From DATEHQ01 sp035279525 (lineage in GTDB: Bacteria; Chloroflexota; Dormibacteria; Dormibacterales; Dormibacteraceae): DNA of 23,545 nt. The stretch covers positions 1-23,545 of the forward strand of contig DATEHQ010000124.1 in the NCBI GenBank assembly GCA_035279525.1, read 5' to 3'. The translations under genes were made by a program, and so were the position numbers. This document shows, piece by piece, positions 1 through 8,609 of the stretch; positions within the stretch are counted from its first letter, which is position 1, and the number at the start of each line of letters is the position of its first letter. The notes under the pieces are model-generated. The model was given only the letters and a program-made list of their open reading frames with translations, searched no databases and was not told the origin of the DNA.

Positions 1-980
<980 letters not shown>

Positions 981-986
981 TCCTTC

Positions 987-1913
987 CTATCCCTTCACCG
1001 AACCGGCGAGAATGCCGCGGACAAAATAGCGCTGCAGGCTGAGGAATACGACCAGCGGCACGATCATCGAGAAGAACGCGGCCGCCGTGAGCAGCTGGTA
1101 GTTCTGGCCGAGCGAGTTGGTGAGGTTGGCCAGGTTCACGGTCAGCGGTCCGACCTCGGGCGTGCCGCCGACGTAGATCAGGGCCACCAGCAGGTCGTTC
1201 CAGACCCACAGGAACTGGAAGATGACCAGCGAGGCGATGGCCGGCACGGACAGCGGCATCACGATCCGGAAGAACACGGTCAGGGTGCCCGCGCCGTCGA
1301 TCTCGGCCGACTCGAAGAGGTCGCTCGGGAGCTGGCGGAAGAAATTCGCCAGCAGGTAGGTCGCGAACGGCAGTCCGTACCCGGAGTGGGCCAGCCACAG
1401 GCCGACCCACGGCGGAAGGCCGAGGTTGGTCAGGTTGTCCGGCACGATCCCGTGCTGTACGAAGAAGGTCAGCACGGGCACGAACGTCAGCTGCAGCGGC
1501 ACAGCGAGCAGGCCCACGAAGGCGAGGAAGATCCAGTCCCGCGCCGGGAATTTCATCCACGCGAAGGCGTACGCGGCAAACGCGGCGACCGTGATCGGAA
1601 TCACTGTGGACGGGATGGCGATCATGAAGCTGTTGAAGATCGCCTGGCCGAGGTTGCTCTGCGCCAGCATGTCGGAGTAGTTCTGCAGCGTGTACTGGAA
1701 CGGCGGAGAGAACGCTGCCCACCAGCCGGTGGTCGAGATGAGGAACGCCGGGCGGAAGCTGCTGATGGCGAGCCCGAGGGTCGGGATGATCCAGACCAGC
1801 GTGAGACCGATCACCGCGATGTGAACCAGGAGGCGCTGGATCTTCTGCGTGATCCATGCCGCCGACCAGGCGGCGGCGGTCGATTCCGCGCGACCGGCTG
1901 TCGCGACGCTCAT
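987..1913 (-). CDS. Carbohydrate ABC transporter permease, MalG type
   Basis: Inner-membrane subunit of a binding-protein-dependent sugar importer, 308 residues. It has an N-terminal membrane segment at about 29-50 and further hydrophobic helices at about 95-118, 126-152, 222-247 and 277-295. The cytoplasmic EAA loop that docks onto the ATPase begins ESAEIDGAG at residue 201, with the invariant Gly of the motif present. Length and layout match the CUT1 MalG/AglG/LacG family. Its ATG overlaps the stop of the upstream permease in an ATGA (1913-1910), a classic translational-coupling arrangement that supports this start. The ATPase follows after 6 bp. It would form the heterodimeric pore with the MalF-type subunit. 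Substrate is inferred only from neighbours. Confidence 0.95.
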   Translation of the reverse strand: MSVATAGRAESTAAAWSAAWITQKIQRLLVHIAVIGLTLVWIIPTLGLAISSFRPAFLISTTGWWAAFSPPFQYTLQNYSDMLAQSNLGQAIFNSFMIAIPSTVIPITVAAFAAYAFAWMKFPARDWIFLAFVGLLAVPLQLTFVPVLTFFVQHGIVPDNLTNLGLPPWVGLWLAHSGYGLPFATYLLANFFRQLPSDLFESAEIDGAGTLTVFFRIVMPLSVPAIASLVIFQFLWVWNDLLVALIYVGGTPEVGPLTVNLANLTNSLGQNYQLLTAAAFFSMIVPLVVFLSLQRYFVRGILAGSVKG

Positions 1914-2923
1914 CTTCGTGCCTCCACCGCGCGGAACTGTCTCAGGTTGAACACCAGCACCGGCACCACCGCGACCAGCAGCACGATCGCGACGGCGCTC
2001 GCCGCCGCGTAGTTGTGCGACTGGTACATCAGGTTGTACATGCGCAGCGCAAGCACGTCCGTGTTGAAGTTGCCGTTGGTCATCACGTACGGGACGTCGA
2101 AGACCTTGATGGCGAAGATGACCAGCGTCGTCGCCACGACGACGACGGTGGGCATCATCAGGGGGAGGATGACGCGCCGGAAGATCGTGATCTCACCGGC
2201 CCCGTCGACCCGGGCCGCCTCGAGCAGATCCCCGGGGATGCCTTTGAGCGCGGCCGAGAGGATGACCATCGAAAAGCCCGTCAGTCCCCACGTGGCGACG
2301 GCGACGAGGGCCACGTTGTTGAGGATCGCGAGGGTGCCCGGCCACTGATCCTGCAGCCACGCCACCGGGTCGTGGTGGAAGAACGTGACGATGGCGTTGA
2401 GGGTCCCGGTCTGCGTCTCTCCCGGCGGCTGGTACCAGTACATGAACTTCCAGATCACACCGGACGCCACCGACGAGATGGCCATCGGCATGAAGATCAG
2501 CGACTTGACGATCGTCTCGTACCGGACGCGGTCGAAGAGCACCGCCATGGTCAGGCCGAAGACGAGGACGAAGATCATGTAAAGGATCAGCCAGACGATG
2601 ATGCTGTTGCGGATTTCCAGCCAGACCCCGCCGGTTGGAAAGTTCGCAAGCTGGGTGGCGTAGTTCTGGAATCCGACGAACGCCCCATGGTTGTCCTCGA
2701 AGCTCTGGATGAAAGTGATGATCGCGGGGATGAAGAGGAAGCCGGCGACCAGAACGAGTGCAGGTCCGACCCAAATCCAGGGCCGGACCTGCGGTCGATT
2801 TTTGTCGGGTAGGCGGCGGACCAGGAACTCGGCGCCCACTATGTATCCGATGAGGACCGCGGGCACACCGACGATGACCAGCACGAGGGTCGGAAGGTCC
2901 TGCAGCAGAACGCTGAAGTCCAC
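1910..2923 (-). CDS. Carbohydrate ABC transporter permease, MalF type
   Basis: The second channel subunit of the sugar importer, 337 residues. It has a membrane segment at about 11-34, another at about 52-72, then the core helices from about 105 onward. The EAA loop starts EAARVDGAGE at residue 235 and is followed by the usual LPLMMP stretch. The start is GTG at 2923, supported by a GGAGAG ribosome-binding site about seven bases upstream; no ATG fits better. The stop overlaps the next permease start by four bases. It lies 23 bp downstream of the binding-protein stop, so all four genes form one operon. The extra N-terminal helix before the usual first core helix is typical of MalF-side subunits. 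Confidence 0.95.
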   Translation of the reverse strand: MDFSVLLQDLPTLVLVIVGVPAVLIGYIVGAEFLVRRLPDKNRPQVRPWIWVGPALVLVAGFLFIPAIITFIQSFEDNHGAFVGFQNYATQLANFPTGGVWLEIRNSIIVWLILYMIFVLVFGLTMAVLFDRVRYETIVKSLIFMPMAISSVASGVIWKFMYWYQPPGETQTGTLNAIVTFFHHDPVAWLQDQWPGTLAILNNVALVAVATWGLTGFSMVILSAALKGIPGDLLEAARVDGAGEITIFRRVILPLMMPTVVVVATTLVIFAIKVFDVPYVMTNGNFNTDVLALRMYNLMYQSHNYAAASAVAIVLLVAVVPVLVFNLRQFRAVEARR

Positions 2924-2946
2924 CGTCTTCTCTCCTACCTAATCCG

Positions 2947-4248
2947 TCACGTCTTGTAGGCACTCGCCTGGACCGAGTCCAGGTGCGCCAGGAGCGAGTC
3001 GAGCTGGCCCTGGTTCTGGATGAACTTGACGAGGTCCATCCAGGCCGCGGCCTTCATGTCGGCCGGCATCTGGTCGGTCGCGTCGTACTTGGCGATCTTG
3101 GTGCCGACGATGAGCTGGGCCTCTTCTTTGGCGAGCGCGTCAGGGTAGTCGTCGACCGAGACCTGCTTGTTGACGGCGAGCTTGCCGCCCTTCTTGACCC
3201 AGATCGCCTGCGCGTCGGCGGTCGTCAGGTACTGGATCAGCTTGCGGGCCTGCGTGCTGTCCTTGAACATCGAGAAAGTGTCCCCGGCGACGACGTGGGA
3301 GCCGGCGAACTGAGGGTTGATGTCAGGGAGCGGGAAGAAGTTGAAGTCGGTCCCGGGCGTGATGCCGGGCACGGCGCTGGTGAAGAAGGTGGTGATGAAC
3401 GACGCCTGGTTCAGCATGTAGCACTTCGGCGGGTTCTTGAGCATCGGGGTGCCGACGTCACCGAAGTTCGTGGCGATGATGTACTGCGAACCACCGTAGG
3501 TGTTGCTGGACTTCGGGCCGAGGATCGAGCCAAAGGTCTGGAAGGCCATCTTGATCTCGGGCGATGACCACTTCTGCGTGCCCGCGACCCACTTGTCGTA
3601 GACGTCGGGACCCGACTGGCTGAGCACGATCTCCTTGAGCCAGTCGCTGGCAGCCCAGCCGGTGGCCGATCCGCTCTCGACCGTGATGCACCACGGGGTG
3701 GTGCCGGACGCCTTGATCTGCGTCTGAAGGTTCATCAGGTCGTCCCAGGACTTGGGCACGTTGTAGCCCTTGGCCTGGAAGTTCTTCGGGTCGTACCAGA
3801 TGAGTCCCTTGACGTCGGCCCAGGCGAAGATCTCGTACAGCTTGCCGTCGTTGAGCGGCTCCCCGAGCTTGATCCAGCTGTCGGCCGTGTTGGCCTGGAG
3901 GGCGGTCATGTCGACCGCGCTGTTCAGCGCGACCACCTTGCCCTGCTTTGCGAACGAGGTCAAGAGAGCCGGGCTCGGCGCGCCCGCCACGTCAGGCGGG
4001 TTGCCGGCGGCGACGCGCGAGGTCAGGATCGCGTCCTGGTCGCGCGACGCCTCGTAGCTGACCTTGATTCCGGTCTGGTCCTCGAACGGCTTCAGGACTG
4101 CGAGCCAGTTCTGAAGCTCCTGGCCTGACCAGACCCCGAGAAAGTGCACAGTTCCTGCGTTCTGCGAAGACGACGTGCCACACGCCACCGCGGTGAACAT
4201 CGCCGCGATCGACAGGACGAGGCTGCGCTTGAGCCAATTAGAGCGCAT
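2947..4248 (-). CDS. Extracellular sugar-binding lipoprotein of the ABC importer (AglE-like)
   Basis: The substrate-capturing component, 433 residues and anchored as a lipoprotein. The N-terminus is a lipoprotein signal peptide: a charged stretch, a hydrophobic core, then lipobox AVAC with the modified Cys at residue 23. I start it at ATG 4248 because a GGGGGA ribosome-binding site lies 7 bases upstream; the frame is open further upstream, but that extension has no signal-peptide logic. The fold is the bacterial family-1 solute-binding type. The segment around 184-198 (TPWCITVESGSATGW) and the downstream YDKWVAGTQ resemble, from memory, alpha-glucoside binding proteins of the AglE group. A glucoside or disaccharide ligand is therefore likely but not proven, and the adjacent hydrolases (GH1, GH2) point instead to beta-linked sugars. 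A good promoter lies about 60 bp upstream. Confidence 0.93.
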   Translation of the reverse strand: MRSNWLKRSLVLSIAAMFTAVACGTSSSQNAGTVHFLGVWSGQELQNWLAVLKPFEDQTGIKVSYEASRDQDAILTSRVAAGNPPDVAGAPSPALLTSFAKQGKVVALNSAVDMTALQANTADSWIKLGEPLNDGKLYEIFAWADVKGLIWYDPKNFQAKGYNVPKSWDDLMNLQTQIKASGTTPWCITVESGSATGWAASDWLKEIVLSQSGPDVYDKWVAGTQKWSSPEIKMAFQTFGSILGPKSSNTYGGSQYIIATNFGDVGTPMLKNPPKCYMLNQASFITTFFTSAVPGITPGTDFNFFPLPDINPQFAGSHVVAGDTFSMFKDSTQARKLIQYLTTADAQAIWVKKGGKLAVNKQVSVDDYPDALAKEEAQLIVGTKIAKYDATDQMPADMKAAAWMDLVKFIQNQGQLDSLLAHLDSVQASAYKT

Positions 4249-4303
4249 CTTCAAATCCCCCAATCGATGCTGAGCGGACGGCGACCCTGCCCCTGAAAAC
4301 TCA

Positions 4304-4331
4304 ATTCTATGTACCTCCACTGATTTGGCAA
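4304..4331 (-). promoter_or_regulatory. Candidate sigma-70-type promoter of the ABC importer operon, with a 13-bp palindrome over the -35 box
   Basis: Read on the minus strand there is TTGCCA (4331-4326), a 16-bp spacer, and TAGAAT (4309-4304). Each hexamer matches the housekeeping consensus at five of six positions. It lies in the 107-bp gap between the lacI stop and the binding-protein start. The perfect palindrome GATTTG-G-CAAATC (4322-4334) covers the -35 box and could be a regulator site. It differs from the operator next to lacI. This is prediction from consensus only. Confidence 0.55.
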
Positions 4332-4355
4332 ATCGCGGACCTGGATCCGAGGTGA

Positions 4356-5402
4356 TTACGCGCGCCGGTCGACCACCTCCTTCGGTCTTCGAGATGGTTC
4401 GGAAGTTGAGGCGCGAACGACCAGCGTGGTGCTGAGCGGCATCGGGGCGTCGACCTTCTTGCCCTTCATGCGCTGGATCAGCAGGCGAGCCGCGAGGCGA
4501 CCTTTCTCGACGATCGGCTGGCGCACGGTGGTGAGTGGCGGCGTCGTCCACGCCGCCATCGGAAGATCGTCGAAGCCGACCACCGACAGGTCGTCGGGGA
4601 CGCGGACGCCGGCGGCCTGGGCCGCCGACATCACGCCGATGGCCGCCATGTCGCTCATGGCGAGCACGGCGGTCGGCCGGCGGCCGCCTGCCGGCAGCGA
4701 CTCGAAGGCGCGCGCCCCCGAGGCAACTGAGATGCCCGCCGTCAACGTGACCGGGGGTGGAGCCCCGGCCGAATCGATGGCCTGCAGGTAGCCCGCGAGG
4801 CGGCGCGCAGCGGTCGGCGTTGGACCTGCCTGGCCGCGGGTCGGCGGCAGGACCAGGATCGCGAGGCGGCGATGACCCAGCTGGAGCAGATGCTCCGCCG
4901 CCGCCCTGGCGCCGCCCTCGTCGTCGACGTTCACCGCCGGGTGCGCTGGAGAGGTTTCCGAGTCGATGAGGACGGCCGGGATGCCGATCCGGTCGAGCAC
5001 CGCGAGGGCGTGGTCGTCGGGCCCCAGGCCGAGGCTGATGAAACCGTCGACGGACGCCTGCCTGATCGCCCCTTCGAGCGAACCGTCGAGTGGCGGCACG
5101 AGCAGCAGCGTCAGGTCGTGCTCCTCGCAGAGCTCGCCGAGCCCCTGGATGAGCTCGCTCACGAAGGGATTGGCGAAAACCGCCGAGAGTCTCTGCGGCA
5201 CGAGGACGCCGATCGTGCCGCTGCGCCGCATCGAGAGGGCGCGAGCCGTCGGGTGCGGTGTGTAGCCGAGGTCGCGCGCCACGCCGAGCACGCGCTCGAG
5301 GGTCGCGTGACCGAGCTTGTCCGGGTTGTTGAAGGCGAACGAGACGGCGGTCTTCGACACGCCGGCCGCCGACGCCACCTCAGCGATGGTGATCCGGGGC
5401 AC
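4356..5402 (-). CDS. LacI/GalR-family transcriptional repressor
   Basis: DNA-binding sugar-responsive regulator, about 348 residues. The N-terminal helix-turn-helix (ITIAEVASAAGVSKTAVSF, about residues 4-22) is followed by the hinge region with PTARALSMRRSG (51-62) and a periplasmic-binding-protein-like effector domain up to about 330. I chose GTG at 5402, which places PRITIAEVA at the extreme N-terminus as is usual for the family; a TTG at 5414 would add four residues. Neither has a strong ribosome-binding site. The gene lies between the importer operon (same strand, downstream) and a divergent GH1 glycosidase. A strong promoter and a 25-bp inverted repeat lie directly upstream, so autoregulation and control of GH1, and probably of the importer, are likely. 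The effector is unknown, presumably the imported sugar or its breakdown product. Confidence 0.93.
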   Translation of the reverse strand: MPRITIAEVASAAGVSKTAVSFAFNNPDKLGHATLERVLGVARDLGYTPHPTARALSMRRSGTIGVLVPQRLSAVFANPFVSELIQGLGELCEEHDLTLLLVPPLDGSLEGAIRQASVDGFISLGLGPDDHALAVLDRIGIPAVLIDSETSPAHPAVNVDDEGGARAAAEHLLQLGHRRLAILVLPPTRGQAGPTPTAARRLAGYLQAIDSAGAPPPVTLTAGISVASGARAFESLPAGGRRPTAVLAMSDMAAIGVMSAAQAAGVRVPDDLSVVGFDDLPMAAWTTPPLTTVRQPIVEKGRLAARLLIQRMKGKKVDAPMPLSTTLVVRASTSEPSRRPKEVVDRRA

Positions 5403-5452
5403 CGACCAGCCCAAAGAGCGACCAAGTCACAGGCCCAGCTCCCCCAGCGCAA

Positions 5453-5477
5453 TAAACCGCTTTAGTAAAGCGGTTTA
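5453..5477. promoter_or_regulatory. Perfect 25-bp inverted repeat, probable LacI-family operator
   Basis: TAAACCGCTTTA (5453-5464), one central G (5465), then its exact reverse complement TAAAGCGGTTTA (5466-5477). Each 12-mer is itself a near-palindrome of the form TAAA-n-CG-n-TTTA, the central-CG layout typical of LacI/GalR operators, so the site could hold two repressor dimers side by side. It lies between the divergent lacI and GH1 genes and covers the expected transcription start of lacI. Binding is inferred. Confidence 0.8.
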
Positions 5478-5483
5478 GGGGCG

Positions 5484-5512
5484 ATCGTATGCCGCGCCCG
5501 GCGTGCTGTCAA
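5484..5512 (-). promoter_or_regulatory. Candidate promoter of the lacI-type repressor gene
   Basis: Minus strand: a consensus -35 TTGACA (5512-5507), a 17-bp spacer and TACGAT as -10 (5489-5484, four of six matches). The predicted start of transcription falls near 5477, the edge of the 25-bp inverted repeat, so a repressor bound there would block this promoter. No equally good promoter is visible for the plus-strand GH1 gene. Confidence 0.6.
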
Positions 5513-5564
5513 GCGGCGAGTTCGGCGACGTCATCGCCCACCCCGGATGTGGAACACTCGCCGG

Positions 5565-6788
5565 ATGACTGACGCCGGCCGGCTTCCCGACAGCTTCCTC
5601 GTGGGCGCCTCCGTGTCGGCGCATCAAACCGAGGGCGGAAACGTGAACAGCGACTGGTGGTGGTGGGAGCACATCGAGTCGACGCCGTGCCGGGAGCCGT
5701 CCGGCGATGCGTGCGACTCCTACCACCGCTACCGCGAGGACATCGCACTGGTCGCGGGCGCCGGCCTCAACGCGTTCAGGTTCGGCATCGAGTGGGCGCG
5801 CATCGAGCCGGCCGAGGGCGAGTTCTCGGCCGCGGCGCTCGACCACTACCGCCGCGTCCTGGAGGCGTGCCGCCAGATGAACGTCACGCCGCTCGTCACG
5901 TTTCACCACTTCACGGTGCCGCGCTGGCTCCATGAAAAGGGAGGCCTTGCCGCCGAGGATTTCGTTCCGCTCTTCGAGCGTTACTGCGAGCGGGCGACGG
6001 CGGCCCTGGGCGACCTCATCGGCTATGCATGCACCATCAACGAGCCGCAAGGGCTCGGCTCGAGCGGCTGGCTGCTGGGCGTCAACCCCCCTGGGCACAA
6101 CGACGACCGCGAGGGCGCGCAGCGCGCGGTCGACAACCTGCTCGAGGGACACCGGCGAGGCGCCGCGGCCATCCGCTCGCGCGCCCACGTCCCGGTCGGG
6201 GTGACGCTGGCGCTGCCGGACATCCAGTACGAGGACGGCGCCGTTCCAGGAAATTCGTCGCTCGAGCTCGAGTCCCGGGTCAGCGATTGGTTCTTCGAGC
6301 TGGCGCGCGGCGACGAGTTCGTGGGAGTGCAGACGTACACGCGGTTTCGGATCGGCCCCGACGGTCCGCGGAGTCCCGGCCACGACTGGAGTGACACCAC
6401 GCGCGAGCTGACCGAGACGCACGAGACGACGCAGATGGGCTACGAGTACTACCCCGAAGCGCTGGGCGGCGCGATCCGGCGCGCGCACCGCAGCTGCCCA
6501 GGCGTGCCGATCCTGGTCACGGAGAGCGGGATCGCCACGGCGCACGACGAGAGGCGCATCGCCTACATCGAGGCCGCCCTGCGCGAGGTGCGGTCCTGCA
6601 TGCGGGAGGGGATCGACGTGCGGGGCTACCTGTACTGGTCGCTCCTCGACAACTTCGAGTGGGCCTTCGGCTATGCGCCGACGTTCGGGTTGGTCGCCGT
6701 CGACCGGCGCACGTTCGCGCGCGTCCCCAAGCCCAGCCTCGCGTGGCTGGGTGAGCTGGCGCGCTCCGCTTCACTGAGCGGCGTGTAG
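5565..6788 (+). CDS. Glycoside hydrolase family 1 beta-glycosidase (beta-glucosidase/beta-galactosidase)
   Basis: Cytosolic retaining beta-glycosidase, 407 residues, with no signal peptide. The TIM-barrel family signatures are present: an N-terminal LPDSFLVGASVSAHQTEGG, a substrate-binding NSDWWWWE (28-35), the acid/base Glu in TINEP (E160) and the nucleophile Glu in VTESG (E320), plus the aglycone-side YWSLLDNFEWAFGY near the C-terminus. The usual TENG is TESG here. I start at ATG 5565; ATG 5547 would add six residues (MWNTRR) that do not fit the family. Neither has a good ribosome-binding site. It is divergent from lacI with the operator in between, so sugar-induced expression is likely. 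Probable substrates are cellobiose-like or other beta-glucosides or galactosides delivered by the importer; the exact one cannot be read from sequence. Confidence 0.94.
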   Translation: MTDAGRLPDSFLVGASVSAHQTEGGNVNSDWWWWEHIESTPCREPSGDACDSYHRYREDIALVAGAGLNAFRFGIEWARIEPAEGEFSAAALDHYRRVLEACRQMNVTPLVTFHHFTVPRWLHEKGGLAAEDFVPLFERYCERATAALGDLIGYACTINEPQGLGSSGWLLGVNPPGHNDDREGAQRAVDNLLEGHRRGAAAIRSRAHVPVGVTLALPDIQYEDGAVPGNSSLELESRVSDWFFELARGDEFVGVQTYTRFRIGPDGPRSPGHDWSDTTRELTETHETTQMGYEYYPEALGGAIRRAHRSCPGVPILVTESGIATAHDERRIAYIEAALREVRSCMREGIDVRGYLYWSLLDNFEWAFGYAPTFGLVAVDRRTFARVPKPSLAWLGELARSASLSGV

Positions 6789-6817
6789 GCGCCGCTCGAC
6801 CCTGGGTCCCCCACCTC

Positions 6818-6985
6818 GGATAGTCCGGCCTCTCCGGCAATACGAGGGGCCCCGGCCCCGGATAGTCCGGCCTCTCCGGCAATACGAGGGGCCCCGGCCT
6901 CGGATAGTCCGGCCTCTCCGGCAAAGCGAGCCGCCCCGACCCCCGATAGTCCGGCCTCTCCGGAAAAGACGAGGCTCTCCGGAAG
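6818..6985. repeat. 42-bp direct tandem repeat, four units
   Basis: Units start at 6818, 6860, 6902 and 6944. Units 1 and 2 differ at a single base. Unit 3 keeps the first half (GGATAGTCCGGCCTCTCCGG) but diverges in the second half, and unit 4 is the most degenerate. The core TCCGGCCTCTCCGG can form a short CCGG/CCGG hairpin, and units 1 and 2 carry GGGGCCCC, a perfect palindrome. The array fills nearly all of the 210-bp space between the converging GH1 and GH2 stop codons. There are no variable spacers, so it is not a CRISPR array. Its role is unknown; bidirectional termination or a structural element is possible. Confidence 0.93.
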
Positions 6986-6998
6986 ACGGAGCGGCGGT

Positions 6999-8597
6999 TC
7001 AGTGCCTCTTCGGCGTCTGCGTGATGGGTCGCAGGAGGTCGGGGTCGATCTTCGGCCGGCGGTCGAAGGTGAGCAGGCCGTTGGCCTCCTGCATCACGTC
7101 GGTCAGCTGCGTGTATCCGAACCCCACGACCGGGCCGGGCTCCATGAGCGCCTCGACCATCTCCCGATAGGTCTCGAGGAGCGCGGCCGGGTCGGCCGCC
7201 TCCGCGTAGTGCCATCCGCTGGTGCCGGCCAGCGCGACGCCGCCGAACTCACTCACGATCACCGGCTCCCCACGGTGCCGATACCCGGGCAGATACGGCG
7301 GGCGCCCGCGCCCGCTCGGGTCCAGGGCCGAGGCAAGGTCTCGGTAGCGGCGGGCGAGCACGGCCGGCGACGAGTAGTCGTGGAGCGTGCAGAGGTCGGA
7401 CGTCGCGTGCTCCCAGCCGTCGTTGGAGACCACGGGCCGCGACGGGTCCAGGTCCCTGGTCGTCCTGTACAGGTCCTCCAGAAAAGAAGCCGCATCCGGA
7501 CCGAGCCCGTCGCTTTCGTTCATCGGGACCCACGTGACGACGGATGGGTGGCCGCGCTGCAGCCCGACCGCGGCGGCCCACTCGGTGATGTGGCGTCGCC
7601 GCGCCTCGGGCGAGTCCTGGCGGAAGCTCGGCATCTCGGCCCACACGAGCAGCCCGAGCCGGTCGGCCCAGTAGAGCCACCGCGCGTCCTCCACCTTCTG
7701 GTGCTTGCGCGCGCCGTTGAAGCCGAGGCTCTTGGCCAGCTCGACGTCACGCCTGAGTGCGGCGCCCGAGGGCGCTGTCAGCAGGCCTCCGGGGAAGTAC
7801 CCCTGGTCGAGGACGAGGCGCGGCACGTAGGGTTCGCCGTTGAGCTGGAATCGACCGTCGCGCGCCTCCACCTCGCGCAGCCCAAAATACGTTTCGACTT
7901 CGTCGTCGCCGAGCGCCAGCCGCACCTCATACAGCGCGGGCGACTCAGGGCTCCAGGGGTGCTTCTCCGGCAGCTCGATCCAGCCGTCGCCCCTCCGCCG
8001 CGCGAGCTCGTGGCCCGCGAAGCTCACGACCGCGTCGACGTCGCCATCCGCGATGGATTCGATGTGGACGGCGACGGCGGAAAAGTCGGGAGTGACGCGC
8101 GCCGATTGGATGTACCGCTCTGGCAGCGGCTCGAGCCACACCGTCTGCCAGATGCCGATCGTCGCGGTGTAGAAGATGCCCTCGGGCGTCGCGGTCCAGT
8201 GCTGTTTTCCGCGTGGGATGGTCCTGTCGGCGAGCGGATCCTCGGCGCGTACCACGAGCTCGTTTCCTTGGCGTCCCGCGACCGCCGAGATGTCGACGGC
8301 GAAAGGGGTATGGCCGCCCTCGTGTCGCGCGACCTCCTCTCCGTTGACCCACACGGTCGCCCAGTAGTCGACCGCGCCGAAATGAAGCAGCAGGTGGGCG
8401 CATTCCGGCGCGTCGAAGCGGCGGCGGTACCAGACTTCGTCACCCGGATCGGGGTCGCCGATTCCGGAGAGGCTCGCCTGCGGGCAGTACGGGACGTTGA
8501 TGGTGCGACCGAACCTGCGGTCGGTTCCGAATTCCCACATGCCGTTGAGGCCGGCCCAGCGCCGGCGCATGAAGGTCGGCCGCGGATGTTCCATCAT
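6999..8597 (-). CDS. Glycoside hydrolase family 2 protein (beta-galactosidase/beta-glucuronidase type)
   Basis: Retaining glycosidase of 532 residues, probably cytosolic because no signal peptide is seen. Domain order is a jelly-roll sugar-binding domain (about 1-157; HPRPTFMRRRWAGLNGMWEF at the N-terminus is typical), an Ig-like sandwich (about 158-245) and a TIM barrel (about 246-532). The acid/base is in VPMNES (N360-E361) and the nucleophile in VSEFGG (E450). It is far shorter than LacZ and nearer the size of beta-glucuronidase-type GH2 enzymes, so the substrate is open. The start may be either of two adjacent ATGs (8597 or 8594). There is no clear ribosome-binding site, and only 12 bp separate it from the divergent GAF gene. 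It converges on GH1 across the 42-bp repeats. Confidence 0.92.
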   Translation of the reverse strand: MMEHPRPTFMRRRWAGLNGMWEFGTDRRFGRTINVPYCPQASLSGIGDPDPGDEVWYRRRFDAPECAHLLLHFGAVDYWATVWVNGEEVARHEGGHTPFAVDISAVAGRQGNELVVRAEDPLADRTIPRGKQHWTATPEGIFYTATIGIWQTVWLEPLPERYIQSARVTPDFSAVAVHIESIADGDVDAVVSFAGHELARRRGDGWIELPEKHPWSPESPALYEVRLALGDDEVETYFGLREVEARDGRFQLNGEPYVPRLVLDQGYFPGGLLTAPSGAALRRDVELAKSLGFNGARKHQKVEDARWLYWADRLGLLVWAEMPSFRQDSPEARRRHITEWAAAVGLQRGHPSVVTWVPMNESDGLGPDAASFLEDLYRTTRDLDPSRPVVSNDGWEHATSDLCTLHDYSSPAVLARRYRDLASALDPSGRGRPPYLPGYRHRGEPVIVSEFGGVALAGTSGWHYAEAADPAALLETYREMVEALMEPGPVVGFGYTQLTDVMQEANGLLTFDRRPKIDPDLLRPITQTPKRH

Positions 8598-8609
8598 TAG
8601 TCCGCTTCG

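Noticed and set aside
4249..4551. Upstream extension of the sugar-binding protein frame to 4551
   Set aside because: The extension would bury the lipoprotein signal peptide 100 residues inside and overlap lacI. The internal ATG at 4248 has a ribosome-binding site and a proper signal sequence.
6818..6985. CRISPR array
   Set aside because: Units are direct copies with no unique spacers, no cas genes are nearby, and the period is fixed at 42 bp with decaying copies.
6517..7215. Minus-strand frame in which the 42-bp repeats encode a repeated LPERPDYP peptide, possibly reached by frameshift from GH2
   Set aside because: The frame is in phase only because 42 is divisible by three, its flanks read as shadows of GH1 and GH2, and GH2 already ends with its own stop at 6999.
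7002..8600. Plus-strand frame of 532 codons exactly opposite the GH2 gene
   Set aside because: It mirrors GH2 in length and has no recognisable domain; GH2 has catalytic motifs and domain order.
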